Source of the DNA: Streptomyces sp. NBC_00525
Lineage (GTDB): Bacteria; Actinomycetota; Actinomycetes; Streptomycetales; Streptomycetaceae
Direction: 5' to 3'
DNA length: 64,000 nucleotides
Assembly: GCF_036346595.1 (NCBI RefSeq)
Contig: NZ_CP107834.1
Coordinates: forward strand, 2,356,001 to 2,420,000
Shown here: piece after piece, positions 36,522-45,712 of the stretch
How the letters are laid out: each line of letters begins with the position of its first letter
Numbering within the stretch: position 1 is the stretch's first letter
Position numbers and translations under genes: made by a program
Notes under the pieces: model-generated
The model's database searches: none
What the model was told of the DNA's origin: nothing
What the model saw: the letters and a program-made list of their open reading frames with translations, nothing else

Positions 36522-36558
36522 CAGGCCCGGCCGACACGACACCCAAGGAGTCCTTCCG

Positions 36559-37911
36559 TTGAAACTGCGCCCCAGCGTTCCCAAGATCGTCGGCAACGGC
36601 CCGCACCGGGAGATCACCGCCGAAACCACCTACGCGCGCATGGCCCCCCACCTCAAGCGGATCGGTGTGACCAGGGTCGCCAACATCACCGGTCTCGACC
36701 GGGTCGGCATACCGGTCTACAACGCGATCGTGCCTCGTGCGTTCGACATCATCTCCGTCTACAACGGCAAGGGCGCCACGGACATCGACGCCAAGACGTC
36801 GGCCGTCATGGAGGCCGTCGAACGGTTCTCCGCCTCCCTGCCCATGCGGCCCGCGGCCATCGCCTCCTATCCCGAACTGGAGGCTTCCGGACGCCGCGTG
36901 CTCGACCCCCGGTCGTGCAACTTCGAGCTGCACCACGCCTACAGCATCGACACCCCGATCTCCTGGGTCGAGGGATACGACCTGATGCACGAGCACAGCG
37001 TGCTCGTGCCGCAGTTCCTGGCCGGCTACTACATGAGCTACCACGAGGTGCCCTGCTACCCGGTCTCCACGACCAACGGCATCGCCTCCGGCAACTCCCT
37101 GGAAGAGGCCATCTGCCACGCCCTGTGCGAACTCGTCGAACGCGACGACTGGACGATGGCCGACCTCATCTCCAACCGGCTCGGAAAGCTCGCGGCCGAC
37201 GCCGAGGGAAGCGCGGTCGGGGCCGCCATCCGGGCGTGGGCGCAGGAACGCCACCCCAGCCTCGACCCGTCGACGCTCCCGCCGCGCGCCCAGTTCTTCA
37301 TGGAGAAGTTCCACAACGCCGGCATCGACATCGAGGTCAAGAACATCACCTCGGCGACCGGCATCCCCAGCTTCCAGGCCGTGGTGTCCGAGTTCGTGGA
37401 CGAGTCGTTCTCCCGCTCCCACCACGGGATCGGCACCCACCCGGACGCCGAGGTCGCGGTCACCCGTGCGATCAGTGAGGTCGCCCAGTCCCGCGTCGTG
37501 GACATCCAGGCCATGCGGGAGGACATCACCGCGGCCGGCCAGCCCGTGGAGAAGGCCCTCTACCACGTGCGGCGCAGCAACCGGGCGAATCCCGAATCGT
37601 GGGCGATCAGGCCGTCCGCCCGGTCCGTCCGGCTCCAGGACATCGCGTCGCACCCCAGCACGGACGTGATGGCCGATGTCCGGCTGCTGCTGCAACGGCT
37701 GCGGGCCCGCGGACTCGACCGGGCCATCGTGGTCGACCTCTCCGCGCCCGGCGTGCCCGCCTCGGTCGTACGGGTCATCGTGCCCGGCATCGAGTCCTGG
37801 ACCGTCGACCGCAACAAGCTCGGGCCCCGTGCCACGCAGGCGTGGAACAGCACGCTGGCGACGATCCACTCCGCTCAGCAGAGCCTCCGCACCGCCGGTT
37901 CCGCACAGTGA
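36559..37911 (+). CDS. tvaH: YcaO thioamide synthetase (TvaH-like)
   Basis: 450 residues from TTG 36559, with AAGGAG 8 nt upstream. ATP-site motifs of YcaO proteins are present: GKGATDIDAKTSAVMEAVER (residues 70-89), SGNSLEEAICHALCELVERD, and RAISEVAQSRVVDIQAMRED. With TfuA it phosphorylates the backbone amide and accepts sulfide to make thioamides. There is no E1-like or dehydrogenase domain, which argues against azole formation. The tfuA gene follows 14 nt downstream. Confidence 0.96.
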   Translation: MKLRPSVPKIVGNGPHREITAETTYARMAPHLKRIGVTRVANITGLDRVGIPVYNAIVPRAFDIISVYNGKGATDIDAKTSAVMEAVERFSASLPMRPAAIASYPELEASGRRVLDPRSCNFELHHAYSIDTPISWVEGYDLMHEHSVLVPQFLAGYYMSYHEVPCYPVSTTNGIASGNSLEEAICHALCELVERDDWTMADLISNRLGKLAADAEGSAVGAAIRAWAQERHPSLDPSTLPPRAQFFMEKFHNAGIDIEVKNITSATGIPSFQAVVSEFVDESFSRSHHGIGTHPDAEVAVTRAISEVAQSRVVDIQAMREDITAAGQPVEKALYHVRRSNRANPESWAIRPSARSVRLQDIASHPSTDVMADVRLLLQRLRARGLDRAIVVDLSAPGVPASVVRVIVPGIESWTVDRNKLGPRATQAWNSTLATIHSAQQSLRTAGSAQ

Positions 37912-37925
37912 CAGGAGAAGACACC

Positions 37926-38618
37926 ATGCGCACGGTCGTGTTCCTCGGCCCCAGCCTGCCGCATGAGGAAGCCGCGTCGTACCTTCCCGGCGCCGAGTTC
38001 CTGCCGCCCATCGAGCGCGGCGACATCGACACCCTCATGGCGCGGGCCGAGCCGCCCCGATGTATCGGCATCGTCGACGGAAAGTTCATGCAGAGCTTCT
38101 CGATCTCCCCCAAGGAGATCCTGAAGGCCATGGACCGCCGGGTCCGGGTCTACGGGTCCTCCAGCATGGGGGCCCTGCGGGCCGCCGAGCTCGACGTCTT
38201 CGGCATGACCGGGATCGGCACCGTCTACGACATGTACGCCTCCGGCAGGGTGGAGGACGACGACGAAGTCGCCATCACGTTCGACAGCGAGTCGCTGCGC
38301 CCGGTGTGCGAACCGATGGTCAACATCCGGGTCTCGATCAGCGAAGCGCTGCGCCGGGAGGTGGTGAGCGCGGAGAACGCCGAGCTGTTCCTGGCGACGG
38401 CCAAGTCCCTCTACTTCCCCCAGCGCACCAGCGCGGCCGCCCTGCACAAGCTGAAGGGCACCATGCCCGAGCCCGACCGGCAGCGCCTGGCCGAGTTCCT
38501 GCGCTCGCCCGAGGCCCCGGACGCCAAGCGGGAGGACGCCATCGCCCTGCTCACCGCCCTGCGGGAGCACACGGAGCCCACCGGGAAGGGCGCCCTCGCC
38601 GCGGAGGTGGCAGCCTGA
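37926..38618 (+). CDS. tvaI: TfuA-like thioamidation partner (TvaI-like)
   Basis: 230 residues from ATG 37926 with ACAGGAGAA upstream. It has the TfuA signature: TVVFLGPSLPHEEAASYLPGAEFLPPIERGDI at the start and the core YGSSSMGALRAAELDVFGMTGIGTVYDMYASG. TfuA pairs with YcaO enzymes in thioamide formation, probably by delivering sulfur. Its stop overlaps the tvaJ ATG by one base. Confidence 0.96.
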   Translation: MRTVVFLGPSLPHEEAASYLPGAEFLPPIERGDIDTLMARAEPPRCIGIVDGKFMQSFSISPKEILKAMDRRVRVYGSSSMGALRAAELDVFGMTGIGTVYDMYASGRVEDDDEVAITFDSESLRPVCEPMVNIRVSISEALRREVVSAENAELFLATAKSLYFPQRTSAAALHKLKGTMPEPDRQRLAEFLRSPEAPDAKREDAIALLTALREHTEPTGKGALAAEVAA

Positions 38619-39475
38619 TGACCGTCACCACAAGCCTTGCCGAGCGGTTCCACACGGACGGGTACGCCTTCCCCGTGGACGCCCTGACACCGGCCGAAGC
38701 CGCTCGGGCGGTGGAGGACTGCCGCACGTATCTGCAGACCGTCAGCGCCGTCGGCGGCGCGCTGGCCCGGTACGCCGCCTTCCCGAAGATCCACCTGGTG
38801 TCGATGTGGGCGGACCGTATCGTCCACCATCCCGCGATCGTCGACGCGGTCGAGTCGCTGCTCGGCCCGGAGCTGCTCGTCTGGTCCACCAACCTCTTCA
38901 TCAGGCCGGCCCACAGCGGCAGCTCGCTCGCCTGGCATCAGGACGCCGTCTATCTGGGCCTTGACGGACTCCAGCGGCACGCGGTGCGGGTCTGGGTCGC
39001 GCTGACCGATACGACGGTCGCCAACGGCACGATGCGCTACGCGCGAGGCTCACATCTGCGGGGCCCGCTCCCGCACCGGTTCAGCGGTTCCGGCCTCGAG
39101 GACATCATGCGCGGCGAGGAGATCGCCGTCGAGATCGACGAGGCGAACGCCGTCGACGTCGTCCTCGAAGCCGGCCAGTGCAGCCTGCACCACCTGGCCA
39201 TGGCCCATTGCTCAGGTCCCAACCACACGGACAGCGGACGCTTCAACCTCGCGATCGACTACATCACCCCGCAGGTCGCCCCCACGGCGGGCGAGGACAG
39301 CGCGCTCCTCGTCCGCGGTGGGAACACCGGTGCCTTCCTGCCCGAGGCCAGGCCCGTATCGGACTTCGACGGCGCGGCACTGCGGCAGTTCTACGCCGCC
39401 GCGGCCCGCCGCCAGAAGCGGATCGACGAGACGATCTCGAGCCGTGGCACCACTCGGGACCAGGACCGGACATGA
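38618..39475 (+). CDS. tvaJ: PhyH-type Fe(II)/2-oxoglutarate dioxygenase (TvaJ-like)
   Basis: 285 residues from ATG 38618. The phytanoyl-CoA dioxygenase family triad is visible: His107 and Asp109 in WHQDAVYLG, distal His197 in AMAHCSGPNHT, and 2-oxoglutarate-binding Arg208. In thioviridamide-type peptides the enzyme hydroxylates the beta carbon of the histidine. The C-terminus overlaps tvaK by ATGA. Confidence 0.94.
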   Translation: MTVTTSLAERFHTDGYAFPVDALTPAEAARAVEDCRTYLQTVSAVGGALARYAAFPKIHLVSMWADRIVHHPAIVDAVESLLGPELLVWSTNLFIRPAHSGSSLAWHQDAVYLGLDGLQRHAVRVWVALTDTTVANGTMRYARGSHLRGPLPHRFSGSGLEDIMRGEEIAVEIDEANAVDVVLEAGQCSLHHLAMAHCSGPNHTDSGRFNLAIDYITPQVAPTAGEDSALLVRGGNTGAFLPEARPVSDFDGAALRQFYAAAARRQKRIDETISSRGTTRDQDRT

Positions 39476-40299
39476 CCGGCGGAACGGCAGCGCGGGGAAC
39501 TCCTCCACAGCCCATGACCGCGGACGACGCCTACCTCTCCCGCATCCGGCCCCCCTGGTGGAGCAGCGGCCGGACGCCGGAGCACATGGACCTGTCCAGC
39601 TGGATGCCGCCCGTGATCAACCAGGGCCGGGTTCCGCTGTGCACCGCCGCCGTCACCACGGCCATAGCCGGCTACTACGCCCGCCGGGCCGAGCACGTGG
39701 AGTTCACCGGGTCGGTCCTGTTCAACTACCGCCTCTCCCGTGTGCTCGCGGGCCTCGCCGACCGCAAGGGCTCGCGGCTGGAGCACAGCTTCCGGGCCTG
39801 GGCGGAATCCGGGCTGTGCGAGGAATCGGCCTGGCCCTACGACCAGCACGGCCTGACCAGGGTGGACCGGGACCCGCCCGAACACTGCCATGCCACCGCC
39901 CGGCGCACGCGCCCCGTGAGCAGCCGGCTGTCCGCGTCCGGCGGAACGGAGGCGCTGGACCTGGCCCGCCGTGCGATTTCCCTGGGTATTCCCGTGAGTG
40001 TGGAGATCCGGCTCTGTCCCTCGATCTCCATGTCCTTGCTCAATGGCGGTGTCATTCCCGTACAGATGACGACCGAGCAGTCCGTGGGACCGCACGTCAT
40101 CCTCCTGACCGGCTACCACGATCACGTCGACACCGCTCCGTACGACCGGGGAACCGGGCCGGGCGCGTTCCAGGTGCGCAACAGCTGGGGAACCCAATGG
40201 GGCAACAAAGGCTACGGCCTCCTGCCCTACGCCTTCCTCGAACAGCAACTGACAGGGGAACACTGGATTGTCGTGGAACAGGACTGGGTGGAACAGTGA
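39472..40299 (+). CDS. tvaK: Papain-like (C1) cysteine protease of the thioamitide pathway (TvaK-like)
   Basis: 275 residues from ATG 39472. The papain site is intact: oxyanion Gln51 and nucleophile Cys57 in NQGRVPLCTAAV, His208 in SVGPHVILLTGYH and Asn237 in RNSWGTQWGNKGYG. There is no secretion signal or propeptide. It most likely removes the leader after the core is modified, at the QG-SV junction. Confidence 0.93.
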   Translation: MTGGTAARGTPPQPMTADDAYLSRIRPPWWSSGRTPEHMDLSSWMPPVINQGRVPLCTAAVTTAIAGYYARRAEHVEFTGSVLFNYRLSRVLAGLADRKGSRLEHSFRAWAESGLCEESAWPYDQHGLTRVDRDPPEHCHATARRTRPVSSRLSASGGTEALDLARRAISLGIPVSVEIRLCPSISMSLLNGGVIPVQMTTEQSVGPHVILLTGYHDHVDTAPYDRGTGPGAFQVRNSWGTQWGNKGYGLLPYAFLEQQLTGEHWIVVEQDWVEQ

Positions 40300-40422
40300 C
40301 GGCCACCGGATTTTTGCGAACGAATACGGCCACCCACACACTTGTCCACGATTCCTCATGAAGAGGCACCTGCCATGATTGCCTGGAAGCCGACCGCCCG
40401 CCGCAAGGACAGGTGAACCGCA

Positions 40423-41259
40423 TTGAGGAAGTTCTTGGCAACCGCTGCCCGGTGGGCGGCACCCACCGTGGTCCTCGCCCAGGCGTGCCTTGTGTGGACC
40501 GGCGTGTTCAGCCTCGGTGAGGCCGTCGCGGTGGGGCTGCTTCTCGAACTCCTGCTGGCCGGGATCGTGATCACCGAAATCACCCTGGCCAGGCGGGCCT
40601 TCCGCGCTTCCAAGAGCCAGGGGGCCGACGGGCAGGAGGCCCTCAACCAGGCGCTGTCCGCCGTGCTGCCGGGGCCTGTCGCCAAGGCGATGGGGATGGA
40701 GTTCGGGCTCTTCCGCGCGCTCTGGCGCTGGATCCGCCGGAAGCCGGACACGCCCGAAGGGCACCAGATGCTCAGCTACGGCTCCGAAATCAAGCCAATT
40801 ATGTGGGTGATGGTCTTTCTCGTGCCGCTGGAGATCCTCGCCGTCGAACTTCTGATCCCCTGGAAGGTGGCACGCATCGTCCTGCTCGTGCTCTCCGTGT
40901 ACGGATCGGTATGGCTGCTCGGATTCATCGCGGCACTCTCCATCCGCCCTCACACGGTCGGTGACGGAAAGATCGTCCTGCGGTTCGCCCACTTCACTCA
41001 GATCGCCATTCCGCTGGAACTCGTCGAATCGGTGCGCACGTCGCGGCACAGCGGCTACCGCAGGGCGGTCAGCATCAGCGATGAAGTGCTGGCCATGCCG
41101 ATCGGCGACTCCACCACGCTCAGCATCAAACTGCGCGAGCCCTACTCGGTGGCGCCCAAGCCCGGAATGCCGGAGCAGGAAGTACGAGAGGTCCGCTTCG
41201 CCGCGGACAACACCCGCGAAGCCATCCGCATACTGAACACGAGCATCTCCGGGGCCTGA
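40423..41259 (+). CDS. tvaL: Membrane protein of the thioamitide cluster (TvaL-like)
   Basis: 278 residues from TTG 40423; an AGGTGA element is about 5 nt upstream. Two hydrophobic helices near the N-terminus (about 12-55) and a second pair around 125-175 suggest four membrane spans, followed by a soluble C-terminal domain of about 100 residues resembling a PH-like fold (VGDGKIVLRFAHFTQIAIPLELVESV). A similarly placed membrane protein occurs in thioviridamide clusters. Its role (export or self-protection) is not established. It is the last gene of the operon. Confidence 0.75.
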   Translation: MRKFLATAARWAAPTVVLAQACLVWTGVFSLGEAVAVGLLLELLLAGIVITEITLARRAFRASKSQGADGQEALNQALSAVLPGPVAKAMGMEFGLFRALWRWIRRKPDTPEGHQMLSYGSEIKPIMWVMVFLVPLEILAVELLIPWKVARIVLLVLSVYGSVWLLGFIAALSIRPHTVGDGKIVLRFAHFTQIAIPLELVESVRTSRHSGYRRAVSISDEVLAMPIGDSTTLSIKLREPYSVAPKPGMPEQEVREVRFAADNTREAIRILNTSISGA

Positions 41260-41296
41260 ACCGTTCAGGACGAGGCCGGGTTCGCGATGAACGTGC

Positions 41297-41316
41297 GCCC
41301 GGCCGGGCGGCCGGGC
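41297..41316. terminator. Hairpin between tvaL and the convergent PEP-mutase family gene
   Basis: GCCCGGCC (41297-41304) and GGCCGGGC (41309-41316) pair over 8 bp with a 4-nt loop, directly before the end of the convergent gene, so it can serve both strands. A second small palindrome CCTGAAC/GTTCAGG overlaps the tvaL stop (41255-41269). Confidence 0.55.
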
Positions 41317-41318
41317 GG

Positions 41319-42194
41319 TCAGGCGGTCATCGTCGCGTTGGCCTCGGGGTAGGGCAGGGCGTCGGCCCCGAAGCCGAAGGTCCCCCGGGTACGGATCTCC
41401 TCGGCGGCGCGGGCGACCGCGCCGAGCGCCGCCCGTGCCATCGCCGAGCCGACGCTGACCCGCCGCACACCGAGCGCGCCGAGTTCCGCCAGGGACAGCG
41501 GGAGGGCGGGCGAGCCCATCAGGACGTTGACCGGTCGGTCGACGGCGGCGCAGACCGCGCGCACCGCTTCGCCGTCCGGGAGGCCCGGCGCGTACAGGAC
41601 GTCGGCGCCGGCCTCCGCGTACGCCCGCAGCCTGCGGATGGTGTCCGGCAGGTCGGCGCGGCCCTGGAAGAAGTTCTCGGCGCGGGCGGTCACGGTGAAG
41701 GGGAAGTCGAGGGCGCGTGCGGCGGCGACGGCCGCGGCCACGCGTTCCACCGCCTCGTCCAGGGGGCGTACGGGGTCGTCCGCCCGGCCCGTGGAGTCCT
41801 CGACCGAGCCGCCGACGAGGCCGGCCCCGGCGGCGAGCCGGATGGTCTCGGCGACGTCCTCCGGCGTCTCGCCGAAGCCGCTCTCCAGGTCGGCGGAGAC
41901 CGGGAGACGGGTCGCCGCCACGATCTGCGCGGCGTTCGCGAGGACCTCCGGCCGGCCGACCCGGTTCGCGCCGTCCGGCAGGCCGAGGCCGTAGGCCAGT
42001 CCGGCGCCGGTGGTGGCGAGTGCGGCGAAGCCGAGTCCGGTCAGCAGCCGGGCGGTTCCGGCGTCCCACGGGTTGGGGACGACGAAGGGCTCGGGGCCCT
42101 CGTGGAGCCGGCGGAAGGCCAGGGCACGGGCCCGCTGGTCGGCGGGGCTCAAGGGGTTCTTGAGCGTTGCTGAAGAAGTGACGGGCGCATTCAT
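41319..42194 (-). CDS. Isocitrate lyase/PEP mutase superfamily protein
   Basis: 291 residues from ATG 42194 with AGGAGGG upstream. The barrel shows VVPNPWDAGTARLLTGLGFAALATTGAG, PVSADLESGFG (metal-binding Asp/Glu), GLVGGSVEDSTG and TARAENFF. The catalytic Cys loop (KKCGH) of true isocitrate lyases is not seen, so it belongs to the broad oxaloacetate-hydrolase/carboxyphosphonoenolpyruvate-type group with unknown substrate. It is outside the thioamitide operon and in opposite orientation, so it is probably unrelated. Confidence 0.85.
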   Translation of the reverse strand: MNAPVTSSATLKNPLSPADQRARALAFRRLHEGPEPFVVPNPWDAGTARLLTGLGFAALATTGAGLAYGLGLPDGANRVGRPEVLANAAQIVAATRLPVSADLESGFGETPEDVAETIRLAAGAGLVGGSVEDSTGRADDPVRPLDEAVERVAAAVAAARALDFPFTVTARAENFFQGRADLPDTIRRLRAYAEAGADVLYAPGLPDGEAVRAVCAAVDRPVNVLMGSPALPLSLAELGALGVRRVSVGSAMARAALGAVARAAEEIRTRGTFGFGADALPYPEANATMTA

Positions 42195-42318
42195 GGTGAC
42201 GATCCCTCCTGAGCGCTGTTGTCGGACTGCGCGAACGGGTCGGACGACCGGACGACCGGACGAGTTCGACGCGCCGCATTCCGTGACCGGATCATCATCG
42301 GCGAGAAAGGCGCCGTAT

Positions 42319-43296
42319 TCATCGCGAGGGAACGTCCAGGGAATTTCCGGGACCGGCCGAATCGACCGCGGCGGGCGCCGGTGCGGCGGGCTCCCCTGGT
42401 CCGCGCCCGCGGAAGCCGCGCATCCGGGAGACCGCGACCCCGCCCAGGCAGATGGCTCCGCCGAGGAGGGTGATCCAGCCCGGCACCTCGTCCAGGGCGA
42501 TCCAGGAGATGAGGATGACCACGGCGGGCACCGCGTAGGTGGTGGCCCCCATCTTCCCGGCGGTGGTCCGCGACAGCGCGTACGCCCAGGTGGAGAAGGC
42601 CAGCGCGGTCGGGAAGAGCCCCAGGTACACGACGTTGAGCGTGGCCGAGACGGGCGCGTCGGCCAGGTCCGAGACCAGCTGCCCGCTGAACGGCAGGCAG
42701 GCGACGGCCCCGATGACACAGCCGTACGTGGTCACCTGCATCGGTGTGCCGTGGCGCAGCGCGGGTTTCTGCAGGACCACGCCGGCCCCGTACGCCACCG
42801 CGGCCAGCAGGCAGAGCCCGATCCCCAGGACCGAGGACGAACCGCCGCCGGAGGACGAGAAGCCGACGACGACCGCGCCGGCGAAGGACACGGCCATGCC
42901 CGCCAGCAGCAGCGGCGGAAAGCCCTCCTTCAGGAGCCAGCCGCCGAGCAGCGCGACCACCATCGGCCCCACGTTGACGACCATGGACGCCGTTCCCGCG
43001 TCCACCAGTTGCTCGCCCCAGTTCAGCACGACCATGTAGACGCCGAACCAGAGCACCCCCGATCCGGCGATTCCCGGCCAGGCCTTGCGGGGCGGTACTC
43101 CCCCGCGCTTGACCAGCAGCAGGCAGACCAGCGCCGCGGACCCCGTCAGAAGCCGCCCCAGGGCCAGTGCTCCGGGTTCGAAATAGTCCGCCGAAGCACG
43201 GATGGACACGAATGCGGAGGCCCAGAGCACCACCGTGACCGATGCGGCGGCAATCGCCCGCCGGTCCATCCCGGAACCTCCGGATAATGCGTTCAT
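42319..43296 (-). CDS. EamA/DMT family transporter
   Basis: 325 residues with about ten hydrophobic helices in two EamA repeats (VTVVLWASAFVSIRASADYF ... VVNVGPMVVALLGGWLLKE, then LGIGLCLLAAVAYGAGVVLQKPAL ... YLGLFPTALAFSTWAYALSR and GWITLLGGAICLGGVAVSR). Such carriers export metabolites or amino acids. It precedes the PEP-mutase family gene by 124 nt on the same strand. Position next to a RiPP cluster does not by itself imply a role in export of the peptide. Confidence 0.88.
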   Translation of the reverse strand: MNALSGGSGMDRRAIAAASVTVVLWASAFVSIRASADYFEPGALALGRLLTGSAALVCLLLVKRGGVPPRKAWPGIAGSGVLWFGVYMVVLNWGEQLVDAGTASMVVNVGPMVVALLGGWLLKEGFPPLLLAGMAVSFAGAVVVGFSSSGGGSSSVLGIGLCLLAAVAYGAGVVLQKPALRHGTPMQVTTYGCVIGAVACLPFSGQLVSDLADAPVSATLNVVYLGLFPTALAFSTWAYALSRTTAGKMGATTYAVPAVVILISWIALDEVPGWITLLGGAICLGGVAVSRMRGFRGRGPGEPAAPAPAAVDSAGPGNSLDVPSR

Positions 43297-43440
43297 TCGA
43301 GCGACCTCGCCTTACTTCTCTCACCACGATGGGTCGCCGGAGAGCGTACCGAGCGGCGCGTATCGAAAGCCCTGTGTCCGGCTGGAAGAGGGGGGTTACC
43401 CCCACTGACGCGGCCGTCGCTCCTTCGTACCGTGGGCACC

Positions 43441-43866
43441 ATGGACGCAACCGACACCGAGCTCGACAAGGAGCTCAAGGCGACTCTGCAAGCCCGTGGC
43501 GAGCTGGGGGCCGACTACGACTCCGCGCTCGTCGAATCGTTCCTGGAGAAGGTGGAGCAGCGGCTCGACGCCACGCTCGACCGCAGGGTCCGGCGCCATC
43601 TGGCCGAGGAGCGGACCGCCGTCGCCCGCGGCGGCCGGGCCCCGGAGCATCCGCACGGCAACTTCGGCGAGCGCTTCGGCTTCGGCATCGTCTCGCTGGT
43701 GCTGGCCGTCCCGCTCTCGGCGATCGGCGCCGCGAACGCGGGCATCGGCGGGCTGCTCGTGGCCTGGCTGGGCATCGTCGGCGTCAACGTCTTCCAGACC
43801 GGCCACGGCCGGCGGCTGTTCCGCGGCCGCGAGGAGCGGCGCGCGTCCCCCGACTGGGAGAACTGA
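43441..43866 (+). CDS. Conserved small membrane protein of unknown function
   Basis: 141 residues from ATG 43441 (GTG 43432 is possible). The N-terminal 60 residues are charged and helical (DYDSALVESFLEKVEQRLDATLDRRVRRHL), followed by two hydrophobic segments (FGIVSLVLAVPLSAIGAANA and GIGGLLVAWLGIVGVNVF) and an Arg-rich tail. No catalytic motif is visible. It resembles small integral membrane proteins widespread in streptomycetes. The 290 bp after it (43867-44156), up to the cystathionine beta-synthase end, show no gene. Confidence 0.75.
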   Translation: MDATDTELDKELKATLQARGELGADYDSALVESFLEKVEQRLDATLDRRVRRHLAEERTAVARGGRAPEHPHGNFGERFGFGIVSLVLAVPLSAIGAANAGIGGLLVAWLGIVGVNVFQTGHGRRLFRGREERRASPDWEN

Positions 43867-44156
43867 GGCCGCGCGCTCACGCCCGGCGGGCCCGGCTCGT
43901 GGCGGCTGTCGCGGGGACCGCCGCACCCCCGAGGTCCGGAGGGCGGGACGACGACGGTCCCCGCGCGGGACGCGGCGGGCCGGAGCCCGCGGCGCGCCCG
44001 GGCGACGGTGGAGGTCCGGGAGCCGCTCCGTAGTCCGTTGTCGCCGGCCGGTGCCGGCGGATCTCCTCCACCGGCACCACCACTGTGCCCGAGCCGTGTT
44101 GAGCCGGTGTTGCGGCGACGTGACGCGCGCGTGCCGTTCGTGCGAAACGCGGACCG

Positions 44157-45563
44157 CTACTTCCCGGCGGCCGGGGCGTCCTTCGCCAGATAGGCGAGCA
44201 GGTCCTGCCGGCTGACGACGCCCTTCGGCTTGCCCTCCACCAGCACGATCGCCGCGTCCGCCGCGCCGTTGCCGCCGAGCACCGCCATCAGGTCCTCGAC
44301 CGGCTCGCCGGAGCCGACCTGCGGCAGCGGCGGCGACATGTGCTTCTCCAGCGGGTCGCTGAGCGAGGCGCGCTGGGCGAACAGGGCGTTCAGCAGCTCG
44401 CGCTCCACCACCGAGCCGATGATCTCGGCGGCCATCACGTCCGGGTGGCCCGCGCCCGGCTTCACGATCGGCATCTGCGAGACGCCGTACTCGCGCAGCA
44501 CGTCGATCGCCTCGCCGACCGTCTCCTCCGGGTGCATGTGGACGAGGGTGGGGATCGGGCCCGCCTTGTGGTCCAGCACGTCCGCGACCCGCGCCGAGGG
44601 ACCGGTGTCCTCCAGGAAGCCGTAGTCGGCCATCCACTCGTCGTTGAAGATCTTCGAGAGGTAGCCGCGTCCGCTGTCCGGGAGCAGGACCACGACCACG
44701 TCGTCCGGGCCGAGCCGCCGGGCGACCTCCAGGGCGCCCACGACCGCCATGCCGCAGGAGCCGCCGACGAGCAGCCCCTCCTCCTTGGCGAGCCGGCGGG
44801 TCATCTGGAAGGAGTCCTTGTCGGACACGGCGACGATCTCGTCGGTGACCTCGCGGTCGTAGGCCGAGGGCCAGAAGTCCTCGCCGACGCCCTCGACGAG
44901 GTAGGGGCGGCCGGAGCCGCCCGAGTAGACCGAGCCCTCCGGGTCGGCGCCGACGACCTTGACGGCGCCGCCGCTGACGTCCTTGAGGTAGCGGCCGGTA
45001 CCGCTGATCGTGCCGCCGGTCCCGACGCCCGCCACGAAGTGGGTGATCCTCCCCTCCGTCTGCTCCCACAGCTCGGGACCGGTGGTCTCGTAGTGGGAAC
45101 GCGGGTTGTTCGGGTTGGAGTACTGGTCGGGCTTCCAGGCGCCCGGCGTCTCACGGACCAGCCGGTCGGAGACGTTGTAGTACGAGTCGGGGTGCTCGGG
45201 GTCGACCGCCGTGGGGCAGACGACGACCTCGGCACCGTAGGCGCGCAGTACGTTGATCTTGTCCGTGGACACCTTGTCCGGGCAGACGAAGACGCACTTG
45301 TACCCCTTCTGCTGCGCGACGATGGCCAGGCCGACGCCCGTGTTGCCGCTCGTCGGCTCGACGATCGTGCCGCCGGGCTTCAGCTCGCCGCTCTGCTCGG
45401 CGGCCTCGATCATGCGCAGGGCGATGCGGTCCTTGACCGACCCGCCGGGGTTGAAGTACTCGACCTTGGCCAGGACCGTCGCCTGGATGCCGGCCGTGAC
45501 ACTGCGCAGCCTCACCAGCGGGGTATTGCCTACGAGACTGATCATCGAATCGTGGTATCGCAC
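44157..45563 (-). CDS. cbs: Cystathionine beta-synthase
   Basis: 468 residues from GTG 45563 with GGAG about 7 nt upstream; the start gives VRYHDSMISLVGNTPLVRL. The PLP-lysine motif NPGGSVKDRIAL (Lys about 43), TSGNTGVGLA and the phosphate cradle GVGTGGTISG define the fold-type II enzyme. A tandem CBS domain pair follows (about 335-460: IPTLVHMHPEETVGEAIDVLREYGVSQMPIV, and VEDLMAVLGGN...AIVLVEGKPKGVVSRQDLLAYL). It condenses serine and homocysteine in reverse transsulfuration. No heme-binding N-terminus is present. Confidence 0.94.
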   Translation of the reverse strand: MRYHDSMISLVGNTPLVRLRSVTAGIQATVLAKVEYFNPGGSVKDRIALRMIEAAEQSGELKPGGTIVEPTSGNTGVGLAIVAQQKGYKCVFVCPDKVSTDKINVLRAYGAEVVVCPTAVDPEHPDSYYNVSDRLVRETPGAWKPDQYSNPNNPRSHYETTGPELWEQTEGRITHFVAGVGTGGTISGTGRYLKDVSGGAVKVVGADPEGSVYSGGSGRPYLVEGVGEDFWPSAYDREVTDEIVAVSDKDSFQMTRRLAKEEGLLVGGSCGMAVVGALEVARRLGPDDVVVVLLPDSGRGYLSKIFNDEWMADYGFLEDTGPSARVADVLDHKAGPIPTLVHMHPEETVGEAIDVLREYGVSQMPIVKPGAGHPDVMAAEIIGSVVERELLNALFAQRASLSDPLEKHMSPPLPQVGSGEPVEDLMAVLGGNGAADAAIVLVEGKPKGVVSRQDLLAYLAKDAPAAGK

Positions 45564-45712
45564 CGTGTACTCCGGGATCTCCGAGATGGTCCGGCAAGCG
45601 TATGCGTACGAGCACGAGATCGGGCGGCGCGATTGAACAGCGGGCGGTAGCGGGCAGGTAGCTGTGTGTACGGCTCTACGGCGGTACGTGCGACGAGGAG
45701 GTGGACCGGACT

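Noticed and set aside
41319..42194. PEP-mutase family gene as part of a phosphonate cluster
   Set aside because: No other phosphonate genes (decarboxylase, transaminase) are nearby, and the key mutase motif is not evident.
42319..43296. EamA transporter as the exporter of the thioamitide
   Set aside because: It is on the opposite strand behind an unrelated metabolic gene and is not part of known thioamitide gene sets.
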